Shown: in pieces, positions 8,050 to 16,792 of the stretch
How the letters are laid out: every line of letters starts with the position of its first letter
How positions within the stretch are numbered: position 1 is the first letter of the stretch
DNA from: Granulicella aggregans
GTDB lineage: Bacteria; Acidobacteriota; Terriglobia; Terriglobales; Acidobacteriaceae
Length of the DNA stretch: 64,000 nucleotides
Direction of reading: 5' to 3'
Assembly: GCF_014203275.1 (NCBI RefSeq)
Contig: NZ_JACHIP010000011.1
Span: forward strand, 17,626-81,625
Position numbers and translations under genes: made by a program
Notes under the pieces: generated by a model
What the model was told of the DNA's origin: nothing
What the model saw: only the letters and a program-made list of their open reading frames with translations
Databases searched by the model: none

Positions 8050-9231
8050 ATGACCCATCTGAAAGAGAGCCCTCTCCTCCGTTTTCACGGCCTAGATACC
8101 TTGCGCGCTGCCGCGATCCTAGTCGTAGTGCTGTACCATCTGCGCATAGGCGGTCTTCTGCCAGAAATCCTGATCCCTGCTGCGTCGGTCGGTTGGATCG
8201 GGGTGGACCTGTTCTTTGTTCTAAGCGGTTTTCTTATAGGCTCGCAACTTCTGAAGCCCTACGTGGACGGTGCGCCCCCATCGCTGAGAGACTTTTATGC
8301 CCGTCGCGCCTATCGAATCCTCCCTGCTTATTTCACGGTTCTGTGCCTCTATCTGTTGTTTCCGCTATGGCGAGAGGCGCCTGGACCCTACGCACCCTGG
8401 CAGTACATCACCTTCACCTGGAATCTGCTTCTCCTTAACTATCCAGAGAGCCGTGCCTTTTCACATGTGTGGTCTCTGTGTGTCGAGGAGCACTTCTACC
8501 TCTTATTGCCGCTGCTCGTTCTCGCGTTCATGCGGAGGCCGACTGTATGGAAGACGTTAGCTCTGATCGCTTTCATTGTTTTGGGCGGAATCGCCCTTCG
8601 TGCCTGGCTGCTGGGCCATGTCGTCTTGGCGCCTGGTGTTCCAGACGACACGCAGGGACAATTGATGATGAAGTACCTTTACTACCCAACATATTCGCGC
8701 TTGGATGGTCTGGTCGTCGGAGTAAGCCTAGCAATCGCTCGTACATTTCGGGCGGCATGGTTCTCACGGATAAGCCACTATGGCAATCTCTTATTCGCGT
8801 GTGGCTTGGCGGCGGTCCTCTGGGCCCTTCGCCTCTGTGACTTCGGCTTTCCAGATCCGGATCTTCGTGCGAGCATCCTCTTTGCTTTTCCGATCTTGTC
8901 GATCGGATTTGGGCTTTTGGTGACCTCTGCCGTTAGCGGTAGAGGCATTCTGACACGGAGAGTCCCCGGAGCGAAGGCGCTCGCAACACTAGCGTTTAGC
9001 CTGTATCTCACGCACAAATCTGTCGCCCATGCCACCCATCAACTATTGCCGTCAGTCACAGAAAAAACGGACTGGCGTTCCACCTGTATCTACTTCGCCG
9101 TATGCATTGCCTTCGCAGCGCTCCTCTACTTCGCTGTGGAACGCCCCTTCATGCGCCTGAGACTCCGTCGGGCGAAGAGGCGAATGGCTGGTCTCGTTGA
9201 ACGTGAAGCACGACTCGATCCGGCAATTTGA
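8050..9231 (+). CDS. Acyltransferase 3 family integral membrane protein
   Basis: The protein has the hallmarks of the acyltransferase-3 (OafA/YrhL-like) family: FHGLDTLRAAAILVVVLYH at residues 9-27 with the conserved H, GVDLFFVLSGFLIG near residue 55, DFYARRAYRILPAYF near residue 80, and SHVWSLCVEEHFYLLLPLL near 140. About ten membrane helices follow. Such enzymes transfer acyl groups to extracytoplasmic sugars of polysaccharides, peptidoglycan or glycolipids. At 393 residues the length is typical of the transmembrane domain alone, without a SGNH tail. The start follows GGCGGCGCA with only a weak ribosome binding site. No sugar-polymer genes are next to it, so the acceptor is unknown. Confidence 0.85.
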   Translation: MTHLKESPLLRFHGLDTLRAAAILVVVLYHLRIGGLLPEILIPAASVGWIGVDLFFVLSGFLIGSQLLKPYVDGAPPSLRDFYARRAYRILPAYFTVLCLYLLFPLWREAPGPYAPWQYITFTWNLLLLNYPESRAFSHVWSLCVEEHFYLLLPLLVLAFMRRPTVWKTLALIAFIVLGGIALRAWLLGHVVLAPGVPDDTQGQLMMKYLYYPTYSRLDGLVVGVSLAIARTFRAAWFSRISHYGNLLFACGLAAVLWALRLCDFGFPDPDLRASILFAFPILSIGFGLLVTSAVSGRGILTRRVPGAKALATLAFSLYLTHKSVAHATHQLLPSVTEKTDWRSTCIYFAVCIAFAALLYFAVERPFMRLRLRRAKRRMAGLVEREARLDPAI

Positions 9232-9276
9232 TCAGTCTTAATTAAATCCAGTATTGGCTCGTGGCTAATCGGAAGC

Positions 9277-9298
9277 CCCTGAAACGCTCGTTTCAGGG
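9277..9298. terminator. Perfect stem-loop between convergent genes
   Basis: Arms ccctgaaacg (9277-9286) and cgtttcaggg (9289-9298) pair perfectly over ten bases with a two-base turn. It lies between the convergent acyltransferase and permease genes. There is no long T-tract, so factor-independent termination is uncertain. Confidence 0.5.
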
Positions 9299-9445
9299 TA
9301 AGACGTATTCGTCTGAAACGTCGTTTGAGTGAGTACAAGAAGCTCAAATCGATTCGGATGAGCGAAAGAGTTCAGCCACCGTTCACTCACGATGGGATTC
9401 CTAGGCTCGTGTCGTTTCATCGGAACTGGGCAAAACGATGCCGCC

Positions 9446-11845
9446 CTACTCTCGACGTAAGGTGATGGATGGTTCAAGTAGGCTGGCTCGACGACCGGGC
9501 ACGGCCACGGCGAGTAGAGCGGGCACTGCGAGTAGCAAAGAGGAGGTAATAAGGACGGGTACAGAGGTAGCACCAGTGTGAAAGAACTGTGCCCGAAGCA
9601 CGAAACCGACCATTGAGGCTGTGAGAAGTCCGGAGAGGATACCCCCAGCTATCCACCGCGATTCTTGTCGCAGGAGCAGGCTCACAATAGCGGCGCGGGT
9701 GGAGCCGAGCGCAAGACGGATGCCCATTTCGCGCTCGCGAAGGGATACCTCATAGGCGAGCAGGCCATAGGTGCCGAAGACGGCAAGAACGAGCGCAAGC
9801 GTGCCAAAAGCAAGGGCGATCTGCATCGAGAATCGGCGCAGAGCGACTTGGTGCGCCATCATTTCTGGAATGCTTTGGACATAGTTTGTGGTGATTTGGC
9901 TGTTGGTATGCAAAAGACTGCGGATGGTCTCTTGGATCGCTGCGGGATCGCCACCTGTACGCATCATGAGTGTCATGTGGACGTCCGGGCCGTCGGCCTC
10001 GGGCAGGTATAGGTTGGGCCTGGGCGCGCGTTCGAGCGAGTAGCTGTGGACATCGTCAACCTCGCCTACTACGGTGGCCCAGCTTTTTAGTTCACCGGTG
10101 AAGATACGGTGCCCGATGGGGCTTTCCCCTGGCCACTCCTGATTTGCGAGCGCGCGGTTCACAATCACGACGTGATTGCGCCCGTCGTCGGCGGTGTTGA
10201 AATCCCGACCGCGATAGAGCAGCTGGCTCATGGTTTGGAAGTAACCGGGAGTGACCTGAAAGACGTCGGGAGTCTTCAGGTGTGGCTGGTTACAGACTTC
10301 GGGGTGCAGATCGCTGCAGAAGTCGTACTGGTTGACGCGGCCCCCCAAGGGCTTGTCGTTCGCGGCCGCCACCGCCTCTATACCTGGAACGGCGCGAAGA
10401 CTGGCCAGTGTCTCGTTGAGCACGGCAAGGGTCCGGGCGGGGTTGGAATTTGGATCTCGCACTGGACTGCGGAGATCGGTGCTGGCAAAGAGCAAATGGT
10501 TGGGGTCAAATCCCAGGGGCTGGTGAAGCAGGATGAAGACCGAGGAGACCATCCACCCGGCACTGGCGACCACAGCGAGCGCGAGCGCGAGTTGAGAGGC
10601 GACCAGGAGCCGCCCAGCGCGGCGCAGTCCCTTGGAGCCGGAGGTCCGGGCCGAGCCGTTGCTGAGATCGACGAGGAGAGCGGGCCGGAGACTACGCATC
10701 GCGGGCAGGATGGTGAGCAGGATGGCGACCAGCATAGTGACAGCAGCGACAAACGCCAGTGCGGGAAAGTTGAGGCTGGCTTGGCCCAGTCGTGGGAGGT
10801 GCACCACCTTGGCGTCCTGCGCAGCCCGGACCAGGAGGTCGGAAAAAAACATGCCGAGGAGGGCGCCGGCGGTGGCCAGCGTGCAGTTTTCGGCCAGGAG
10901 CTGCCCCAACAGGTGGCGTGGCCTGGCGCCAAGGGTAGCGCGCACGGCGAACTCGGCGCGTCGGCGGGTGTTTCGGGCGAGCAGAAGGTTGGTAATGTTG
11001 GCGCAGGCTATCAGCAGGAGCGTGCCGCATGCAGCGAGCGTGGCGAACAGAGCGGAGCGGGTGCCGGTACCGACCTCGTGATCGGCATAGGGCATCGGCA
11101 CAGGGGTGTAAGCGTCCGGGTACAGATTAGGAAAGTCGTGACGCATTTGCCCTTGAGCAGTGGCGAGCTCCGCAGCAGCCTTCTCGAGCGAAACGCCAGG
11201 CCGCAGACGGCCAATACCCTGAAACGCTGAATCGCCGCGATCGGTAGTTGACTTACCCTGATCGCAGCTGAGCGGTGTGAGAACTGCCGATCCGTCCAGA
11301 TTGCCCCCGGTCTCGATAGGCGCGAGGACGCCGATAACTGCATAGGTCTTGTGGTCAAGCTGGAGAGTGCGCCCGGTTAATGAATTTCCACCCCCCATGC
11401 GGTGCCAGTAGGCGTCAGTCACGATGGCCTGATCAAGGCAGTCCGCCTCATTGCCCGTCTCGGTAAAGTCGTGGCCAAGGCTAAGGCTCGCACCCAAGGT
11501 GCTCAGAAAGTTCTTGGAGACGAGCGTGGCTTCGGCATGGCCGACACCGGCAGTGGACTCAATGCGCGGCGACCAACCGGCGTAGGCTGCAATGGACTGA
11601 AAGGAGTGAGTGCGACGCTGCCAATCCAGAAGGGTGGGAAAGGAGAAATTGTCCCAGGGCTTGGCCGAAATAGCCACGAGCCGGTCGGGTTCGGGGAATG
11701 GCAAGGGTTGCAGAACGACAGCGTACAAGACGCTGTACATCGCCGTGGTGACACCAATGCCTATAGCAAGGATAAGGATGACCGTGAACGAAAACCCGGC
11801 TGAACGTTTCAACTGACGAAGAGCGACTTTACACGTGTTGAACAT
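9446..11845 (-). CDS. ADOP-type ABC transporter permease (MacB/FtsX family)
   Basis: The 799-residue protein has the layout of the ADOP (acidobacterial duplicated orphan permease) family: an N-terminal helix (FTVILILAIGIGVTTAMYS near residue 20), a MacB-type periplasmic core, three FtsX helices around residues 270-370, a second helix-core-helix unit from about 415, and a C-terminal FtsX domain (LREREMGIRLALGSTRAAI, then the PGRRASLLEPSITLR tail). Family members lack their own ATPase nearby, as here. A GGAAGGAA box lies seven bases before the ATG. They are usually linked to PadR regulators; none is next to this one. Probable role is envelope transport or export of small molecules or lipids; not certain. 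Confidence 0.88.
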   Translation of the reverse strand: MFNTCKVALRQLKRSAGFSFTVILILAIGIGVTTAMYSVLYAVVLQPLPFPEPDRLVAISAKPWDNFSFPTLLDWQRRTHSFQSIAAYAGWSPRIESTAGVGHAEATLVSKNFLSTLGASLSLGHDFTETGNEADCLDQAIVTDAYWHRMGGGNSLTGRTLQLDHKTYAVIGVLAPIETGGNLDGSAVLTPLSCDQGKSTTDRGDSAFQGIGRLRPGVSLEKAAAELATAQGQMRHDFPNLYPDAYTPVPMPYADHEVGTGTRSALFATLAACGTLLLIACANITNLLLARNTRRRAEFAVRATLGARPRHLLGQLLAENCTLATAGALLGMFFSDLLVRAAQDAKVVHLPRLGQASLNFPALAFVAAVTMLVAILLTILPAMRSLRPALLVDLSNGSARTSGSKGLRRAGRLLVASQLALALAVVASAGWMVSSVFILLHQPLGFDPNHLLFASTDLRSPVRDPNSNPARTLAVLNETLASLRAVPGIEAVAAANDKPLGGRVNQYDFCSDLHPEVCNQPHLKTPDVFQVTPGYFQTMSQLLYRGRDFNTADDGRNHVVIVNRALANQEWPGESPIGHRIFTGELKSWATVVGEVDDVHSYSLERAPRPNLYLPEADGPDVHMTLMMRTGGDPAAIQETIRSLLHTNSQITTNYVQSIPEMMAHQVALRRFSMQIALAFGTLALVLAVFGTYGLLAYEVSLREREMGIRLALGSTRAAIVSLLLRQESRWIAGGILSGLLTASMVGFVLRAQFFHTGATSVPVLITSSLLLAVPALLAVAVPGRRASLLEPSITLRRE

Positions 11846-11950
11846 TGCTGGATTCCTTCCCGGGCTTAAGATTCAGATGCAAGCCGTGGGCCATTTCAAC
11901 CTTAGGGCTGCCGCGCCATGGATCAGGATGGAGTGAGTGGCGTCGGCGTA

Positions 11951-12562
11951 TTAAGACCTCTGTCGGTCCCTAGATACGACTTTTTTCCTGTTCTTCCATT
12001 CATCTTCGGCAAAGAGGCGAGGGCCGACTTCAATCAAACGCGGCATCATCTTGAAAACACCGACGCGAGTCCATGGTGAACCATTGCGCATGCGTAAACC
12101 TCGCTCGTTAAGGTCACTTACGATACTTGCGTAGGAGAAGTCGTTTCCAAGAAGGTCCATCATTTGCAACAGCACCTTATTCTCAACTGGATCAGCTTCA
12201 AGGCGGGTGCAATCAGCGGATAAACGAAGACCATATGGAATTTCGTCAGCGGCTTCGATTTCAGAAGATGGCTCTGACTCCGGACGCTCCCGACGCCATT
12301 CGATGGATAGCATCTGCCATCCTGCACGTTGACGTTCAGTGATCAGGTCTGCACTGAAGGGGCCAGAGATAACATCTCGACTGCGTTCAAAGAATGGCAT
12401 TTCGTCTCCTGCGGATCTCAATGGCAAACCAATTGCATTTACAGGACCATTTCCACAAAGATCCGAAGGTCTTGATTCCCCAGAAAACCGAGCTCTTCTG
12501 ATCGCATCCATTTGGCCAATAATTGAAGTTTGTCCGCTTTTAGAACGACAGTGTTCGAACAT
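11951..12562 (-). CDS. Recombinase-tail (PF07508-like) DNA-binding protein
   Basis: The C-terminal half resembles the Recombinase domain that follows the catalytic part of large serine recombinases: IPYGLRLSADCTRLEADPVE, then DFSYASIVSDLNERGLRMR and SPWTRVGVFKMMPRLIEVGP. There is no resolvase catalytic domain with its serine, so it cannot cut DNA by itself. Proteins with this exact layout (RSRDVISGPFSADLITERQ at the start of the conserved part) are, from memory, common in Acidobacteriaceae. The start is unclear: the frame opens with a TTG at 12628, and the ATG at 12562 is used here. Likely a small DNA-binding protein of unknown role. Confidence 0.6.
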   Translation of the reverse strand: MFEHCRSKSGQTSIIGQMDAIRRARFSGESRPSDLCGNGPVNAIGLPLRSAGDEMPFFERSRDVISGPFSADLITERQRAGWQMLSIEWRRERPESEPSSEIEAADEIPYGLRLSADCTRLEADPVENKVLLQMMDLLGNDFSYASIVSDLNERGLRMRNGSPWTRVGVFKMMPRLIEVGPRLFAEDEWKNRKKVVSRDRQRS

Positions 12563-12909
12563 GGACACTGTCGTAAGAGGTCCTGATCCTTGGAGTTGTA
12601 AGTTAAATAAGTTTTGACGGTCGATCAATCATTCTTGATGTCACATCAGATCTTCGTGATTTGCTATCACCCACGACAACTCCGGTTGTCAGGGGTGATG
12701 GCCGAACGCCGTTTCATACACTGCACAGGCGCCGATCGAGTTTATGTCGGTCGCACGCCTGATCCGACTCTGTCCTCTTCACGTGCAAGAACCAAGGAGC
12801 TCTGGATGCTTGAGCATTTGTGACGCGGATGAGTGCATAAAAGGCAGGCTCACACGGATCAAGCACCCTGGCCCGAGACCCTACGTTTCGTCTGCTAACT
12901 TTGCGTCGC
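12563..12909. other. Intergenic region, no gene recognised
   Basis: Apart from the possible N-terminal extension of the preceding gene up to 12628, this stretch shows only short frames with poor codon use on both strands. I see no repeat or terminator that stands out. Confidence 0.3.
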
Positions 12910-13977
12910 TTATCTTGATTGGGGCTGGACAAGTATCTTGCGTTTACCGAATTGTGGGGCGTTCGAATCATTTGAAGGTATAACGCTCGGATCTTCGCCT
13001 ATTTCCTGATGATGCAAGAGAAATGTTGCCCCGGTCACGCGGACGATGGCCCTATGGTCGGGAATGCTTATGTCTATCGAGTGATCGCCCGCTGTCGCGT
13101 TCGTTGGACTCACAAACTCCAGAATGTAACGTTTGCGAATGAGGCTGACGGCTCTTATGAAGGTTGAATCGACTGTCTTTGGGGTGTCATAGAAAGCGAT
13201 CCCGCCAGTTCCACCGCAAAAGATAGCGAATATATCTTCTGCCACCGTCTTGGAGGGCTGCCGCTTATCGGGAGCGAACATCGAGGATGGGGCACCCCCT
13301 TGGGTCGGGCGAATACCCATTATGGTGACTCCCGATCGAACCGCATAACGTCTCACTTCTTCCCACGTCAGCTTGCTTCCCCTATCCACACCATCGGAGA
13401 GGACCATAAGGACACGGCGTCCCTGCAGAGGCTGCAATTGAGTAATGGTGCTCGCGATGACATCCCATAGGCGGTGCTTTTCTCCGCAGTTCGAGCCTTG
13501 ATCCGACTGATGCAGAGCCGTGGACGCAAGCACATCCTTGATCCCCGCATGTAACTCCGGGATACTCGCAGGCGTTGCTTCCCTAGAGCGGATGAGAACG
13601 CAGTCACTCGCAAATACACTGATCCGATCTCCACCGTTGAACAGCTCGGGCACCAATTGCCCTCGGGCGTTCACAAGGCTCTTTGCAAGCCAACGTCCGT
13701 TTTCTTGGCTGACGTCCAAAAGTACGGCGAACTGTAGCGGGTCATCCCCTTCGAGACGAACATGCTCGGGATGCGAGACAGGCCCGCTATCAAAGCTCAC
13801 TGAGAATGAGTCAACTGAAAGACTGGGATAGCTCGCTCGCATTGGGGTAAGCACCATCGTTGGCACTTGCACCACATCTGTGTAGGCGTGAAAGGTGTAC
13901 GGTTGGCGCGAATCGACAGACTGGCCGGCACAAACCGCCACGCTAAGAGTCAGGCAACAGGCCCGTACAAAATGCAT
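12910..13977 (-). CDS. VWFA-related secreted protein
   Basis: A signal peptide (MHFVRACCLTLSVAVCAGQ) precedes a von Willebrand A-like fold: a strand-D-x-S motif in FAVLLDVSQENGRW, a second strand RVLMVLSDGVDRGS and a C-terminal IRKRYILEFVSPTN segment like those seen before the end of acidobacterial VWFA-related proteins. It is shorter (about 355 residues) than the 650-residue relative at 14353. An earlier start at 14049 is possible, but that would bury the signal peptide. It is transcribed away from that relative, so the two are a divergent pair of similar genes. Likely an envelope adhesion or scaffold protein; ligand unknown. Confidence 0.75.
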   Translation of the reverse strand: MHFVRACCLTLSVAVCAGQSVDSRQPYTFHAYTDVVQVPTMVLTPMRASYPSLSVDSFSVSFDSGPVSHPEHVRLEGDDPLQFAVLLDVSQENGRWLAKSLVNARGQLVPELFNGGDRISVFASDCVLIRSREATPASIPELHAGIKDVLASTALHQSDQGSNCGEKHRLWDVIASTITQLQPLQGRRVLMVLSDGVDRGSKLTWEEVRRYAVRSGVTIMGIRPTQGGAPSSMFAPDKRQPSKTVAEDIFAIFCGGTGGIAFYDTPKTVDSTFIRAVSLIRKRYILEFVSPTNATAGDHSIDISIPDHRAIVRVTGATFLLHHQEIGEDPSVIPSNDSNAPQFGKRKILVQPQSR

Positions 13978-14352
13978 GACCCGCCTTATCGGTAGGGGGG
14001 CCGGAACACGTGGTGTCCTCCAAACACGCATAAGGCATATGTATCGCAACTGTGAACCTAAGGCAACGAGAGAAATCGAAAGGCTTTGCTAGAAAACGCA
14101 AACAGAACCTCTGACGGGTTGAGTACGAGTGGCGATAACTTGGGGCGAGCAGATTCACGCAAAGTCGGGCGGTCTCACCGGTCAGCGCAACACTTTTGGC
14201 CGGCTATTTCTCGACAGTGTCCCTGGGGTATTATCGCTGCTTTCGGGCAGCAACGAGCGCGGTGCTGTGGTTTGGAAGTTGAAACTTGCCTGTTGCTCCT
14301 GGCGTCTACGTTGTAGGCTGTGTTGAAATGGACGACGCTGCACGGGGGTCCA
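13978..14352. other. Divergent intergenic region between two VWFA-related genes
   Basis: About 370 bases with no credible open frame. Both flanking genes start outward from here, so their promoters must lie inside. No clear palindrome was found. Confidence 0.35.
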
Positions 14353-16296
14353 ATGTCAATCCGTCGAGCCGCTATCCTTGGATTGCTGGTTGAGGTAATT
14401 TTCCCCTTGGCGATTGCTCAGACTCCGCCAGCGGTAACGACGCTTACGACGGGGACGAAGCTTGTGATCGTTGATGTGGTGGTGGCGGATAGCAGGCAGA
14501 ACCCGATTCACAATCTCACGGCTTCGGACTTCAGCGTCTTTGAGAACGGCGCTCCAGAGCGGATCAAGACCTTCGAGGAGCACTCGGCAAGCACGGCCAA
14601 GGCTGAGCCGCCTCTGAATCTACCGCCGGGAACGTTTACCAACTACACAGCAGCCCCCGCGAATGCTGCGCTAAATATCCTTCTTCTGGATACGCTGAAT
14701 ACTCCGCTCACAGATCAGACTTACGTTCACAATCAGCTTCGTCTCTTTCTCAAAAACAATCCACCGAATGCTCCTCTCGCGATCTTCGGGTTGGGTTCAC
14801 GGCTGTGGCTTCTGCAGCCGTTCACGGCGGACCCTCGGCTGCTCCGTGCTGCCATTGAGGCCAAGTCTCTAAAGAACTCGCCGCTGCTCGAAAACACAGC
14901 GAGAGGCGATGGCTCACAGAGCCTCTCGGAACAGATCCAGGAAGTAGAAGGCAACAACCTGACGCAAACCCAGGTCGTTCAGCGCTTGAAACAGTTTGAG
15001 GCGGACCACAGCTCAACTGCCTCGCAGCTGCGTGCCCGCTATACCCTCGAAGCGCTTAACCAGATAGCCCGCTATCTCGGGGGCATGCCTGGAAGAAAGA
15101 ACCTCATCTGGTTCTCCGGTTCGTTCCCAATCAACGTACTTCCTGATAGTTCGCTGCTCGGTCCGTTTACGGATCCCTTCGCGCCGGTTGCGGGGTCGTC
15201 AGATCTCTTTCGACAGACGACGCGTCTGCTCGCCCAGAGCCAGGTTGCGGTCTACCCCGTTGGGGCTGGAGGCCTTTCCACATCTTCTGTGTACTCGGTG
15301 GAGGAGTCAGGGATGCAGTACGACACCAGGACACATCCGCTCGATACCTTTGCCAATAACGTCAACAGTGCGTCTACGGAGAACGCGGATAACAACATCA
15401 CCATGCAGCAGATGGCAGAGCAGACGGGAGGGCATGCCTACATCAACACCAATGGTCTCGCGACTGCGGTGACACAGTCGATTGCAGCGGGGTCGAACTA
15501 CTACACGCTGACTTATTCGCCGACGGACGCGGTAAGTGATGGGAAGTTTCGCAAGATCCAATTGAAGCTTCGGCGTGATGGGTTCACGATGGCGTATCGA
15601 CGGGGCTACTATGCGGATGCTCCGCCGGCGACGTCTGCTCCCGTTGAAGCCTCGCGTTCTGCTCCGAATCCTGCTCCGGGCAGTCCGGTGACCTTCACGG
15701 CGTTAAAGCCCGCGCCTCCAGTGGTCGATGCGATGCATAATGCGATGATCTTCGGCTCGCCTATGCCCACGCAGATCACGCTGAAGGTGATGGTTGTTCC
15801 GGCGGCGAAAAAGCCGGAGCAGACGCTGCTGGCAAGCAACTATGCGATCGCGTCGGCGAATATCAGTGGGCCTTATCAGCGTTACGACGTTGTCATCGCG
15901 GCAGACCCCAGCGCCATTGAGTTCACACCAACCGCTGACGGGGGGCGTCATGCAAATCTGCAATTTCGCACGTACGTGTATACGCGAGACGGAAAGCTGA
16001 TAAACACCTCAAGCAGAGTTCGCGAAGAGGATTTCACGGCGGCTCTGTATAACCTCGCTCTTCACAAAGGTCTCTTTCTTCATCAGCAGATCAGTGTGCC
16101 TCTCAAGGGTGAGTTTTATCTGCGCATCGGTGTTCACGATGTCACGGCGGATCACGATGGTGTTGTTGAAGTTCCTGTGGATAGTGTGAAAGATCTTCCG
16201 GCACTGGCGGTACCGCTCCTGACGCCCCCGTTGCGGCGACGCAGTAAGGAACCGTCTGATGAATCTGGGGTTGTGAATGCGGAGCAGCCTCACTAG
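14353..16296 (+). CDS. VWFA-related acidobacterial domain protein
   Basis: The 647-residue protein has a signal peptide (MSIRRAAILGLLVEVIFPLA) and the standard acidobacterial VWFA-related layout: LVIVDVVVADSRQNPIHNL near residue 40, DFSVFENGAPERIKTFEEH, the strand LNILLLDTLNTPLTDQ with its metal-binding D, GRKNLIWFSGSFP near 250, TGGHAYINTN, and YYTLTYSPTD just before a FRKIQLKLRRDGF segment. The last 200 residues form a second, less conserved beta-rich part. It is presumably periplasmic or surface-exposed. The alternative ATG at 14320 adds 11 residues. Its 3' end meets a truncated gene on the other strand. Confidence 0.87.
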   Translation: MSIRRAAILGLLVEVIFPLAIAQTPPAVTTLTTGTKLVIVDVVVADSRQNPIHNLTASDFSVFENGAPERIKTFEEHSASTAKAEPPLNLPPGTFTNYTAAPANAALNILLLDTLNTPLTDQTYVHNQLRLFLKNNPPNAPLAIFGLGSRLWLLQPFTADPRLLRAAIEAKSLKNSPLLENTARGDGSQSLSEQIQEVEGNNLTQTQVVQRLKQFEADHSSTASQLRARYTLEALNQIARYLGGMPGRKNLIWFSGSFPINVLPDSSLLGPFTDPFAPVAGSSDLFRQTTRLLAQSQVAVYPVGAGGLSTSSVYSVEESGMQYDTRTHPLDTFANNVNSASTENADNNITMQQMAEQTGGHAYINTNGLATAVTQSIAAGSNYYTLTYSPTDAVSDGKFRKIQLKLRRDGFTMAYRRGYYADAPPATSAPVEASRSAPNPAPGSPVTFTALKPAPPVVDAMHNAMIFGSPMPTQITLKVMVVPAAKKPEQTLLASNYAIASANISGPYQRYDVVIAADPSAIEFTPTADGGRHANLQFRTYVYTRDGKLINTSSRVREEDFTAALYNLALHKGLFLHQQISVPLKGEFYLRIGVHDVTADHDGVVEVPVDSVKDLPALAVPLLTPPLRRRSKEPSDESGVVNAEQPH

Positions 16297-16304
16297 TAGT
16301 ATCT

Positions 16305-16677
16305 GCAAGCGCCAGCTACGCAGATCGATCTGTTTTTCGAGGCCGACCGTTCCGATAAGGCGCAGCTCCACCGCGCGAGAGACCGGAAACTCAGGCGAAA
16401 GACCACGCTCATCGAAGAGAGCTCGTTCAACATCGCGGTTGAAGTTGAGCGTGTGACGCAGCGGGATCTGCGAACGTCCTAACTGCGGCGCGCGATCTAC
16501 CCAGCGGTAGAGACCACAGCCAGCCGCAGCAGCGATGGCGCCGATGCCGAAGCTGCGCCGTGTATGTTTGTGCGAATCGGCGAGAACGTCTGCATCGCTT
16601 TGCTCCCGCTTCAACTCGACCGGCGCTGTTTCGGGCACTTCTTCCGCTGTTTCTTCGGGAACATTTTCATCATTCAT
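16305..16677 (-). pseudogene. N-terminal remnant of a molybdopterin-dependent oxidoreductase
   Basis: The first 120 or so residues look like acidobacterial sulfite-oxidase-fold proteins: an acidic leader, a twin-arginine-like HTRRSFGIGAIAAAAGCGLY segment, then SQIPLRHTLNFNRDVERALF and ELRLIGTVGLEKQIDLRSW. The catalytic molybdopterin region that should follow (another 150-200 residues) is missing. After about position 16305 the frame runs into the antisense of the VWFA gene and reads nonsense. An AAGGA box precedes the ATG at 16677, so the front of the gene is intact. The family call rests on remembered signatures. Confidence 0.6.
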
Positions 16678-16792
16678 GCGCAATTCCTTGGAGGTCGTCA
16701 TCGTGAGGGCTCTGGCTGTTTGCACCAGAGCCGCACGGGGTAGGCAATGTAGTCCCCTTTACAAACGCATCACAGCGCCACATCAACCCGCC

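Noticed and set aside
10109..11230. A 373-codon plus-strand frame opposite the ADOP permease gene
   Set aside because: Gly/Glu/Gln-rich translation without structure, antisense to a secure gene.
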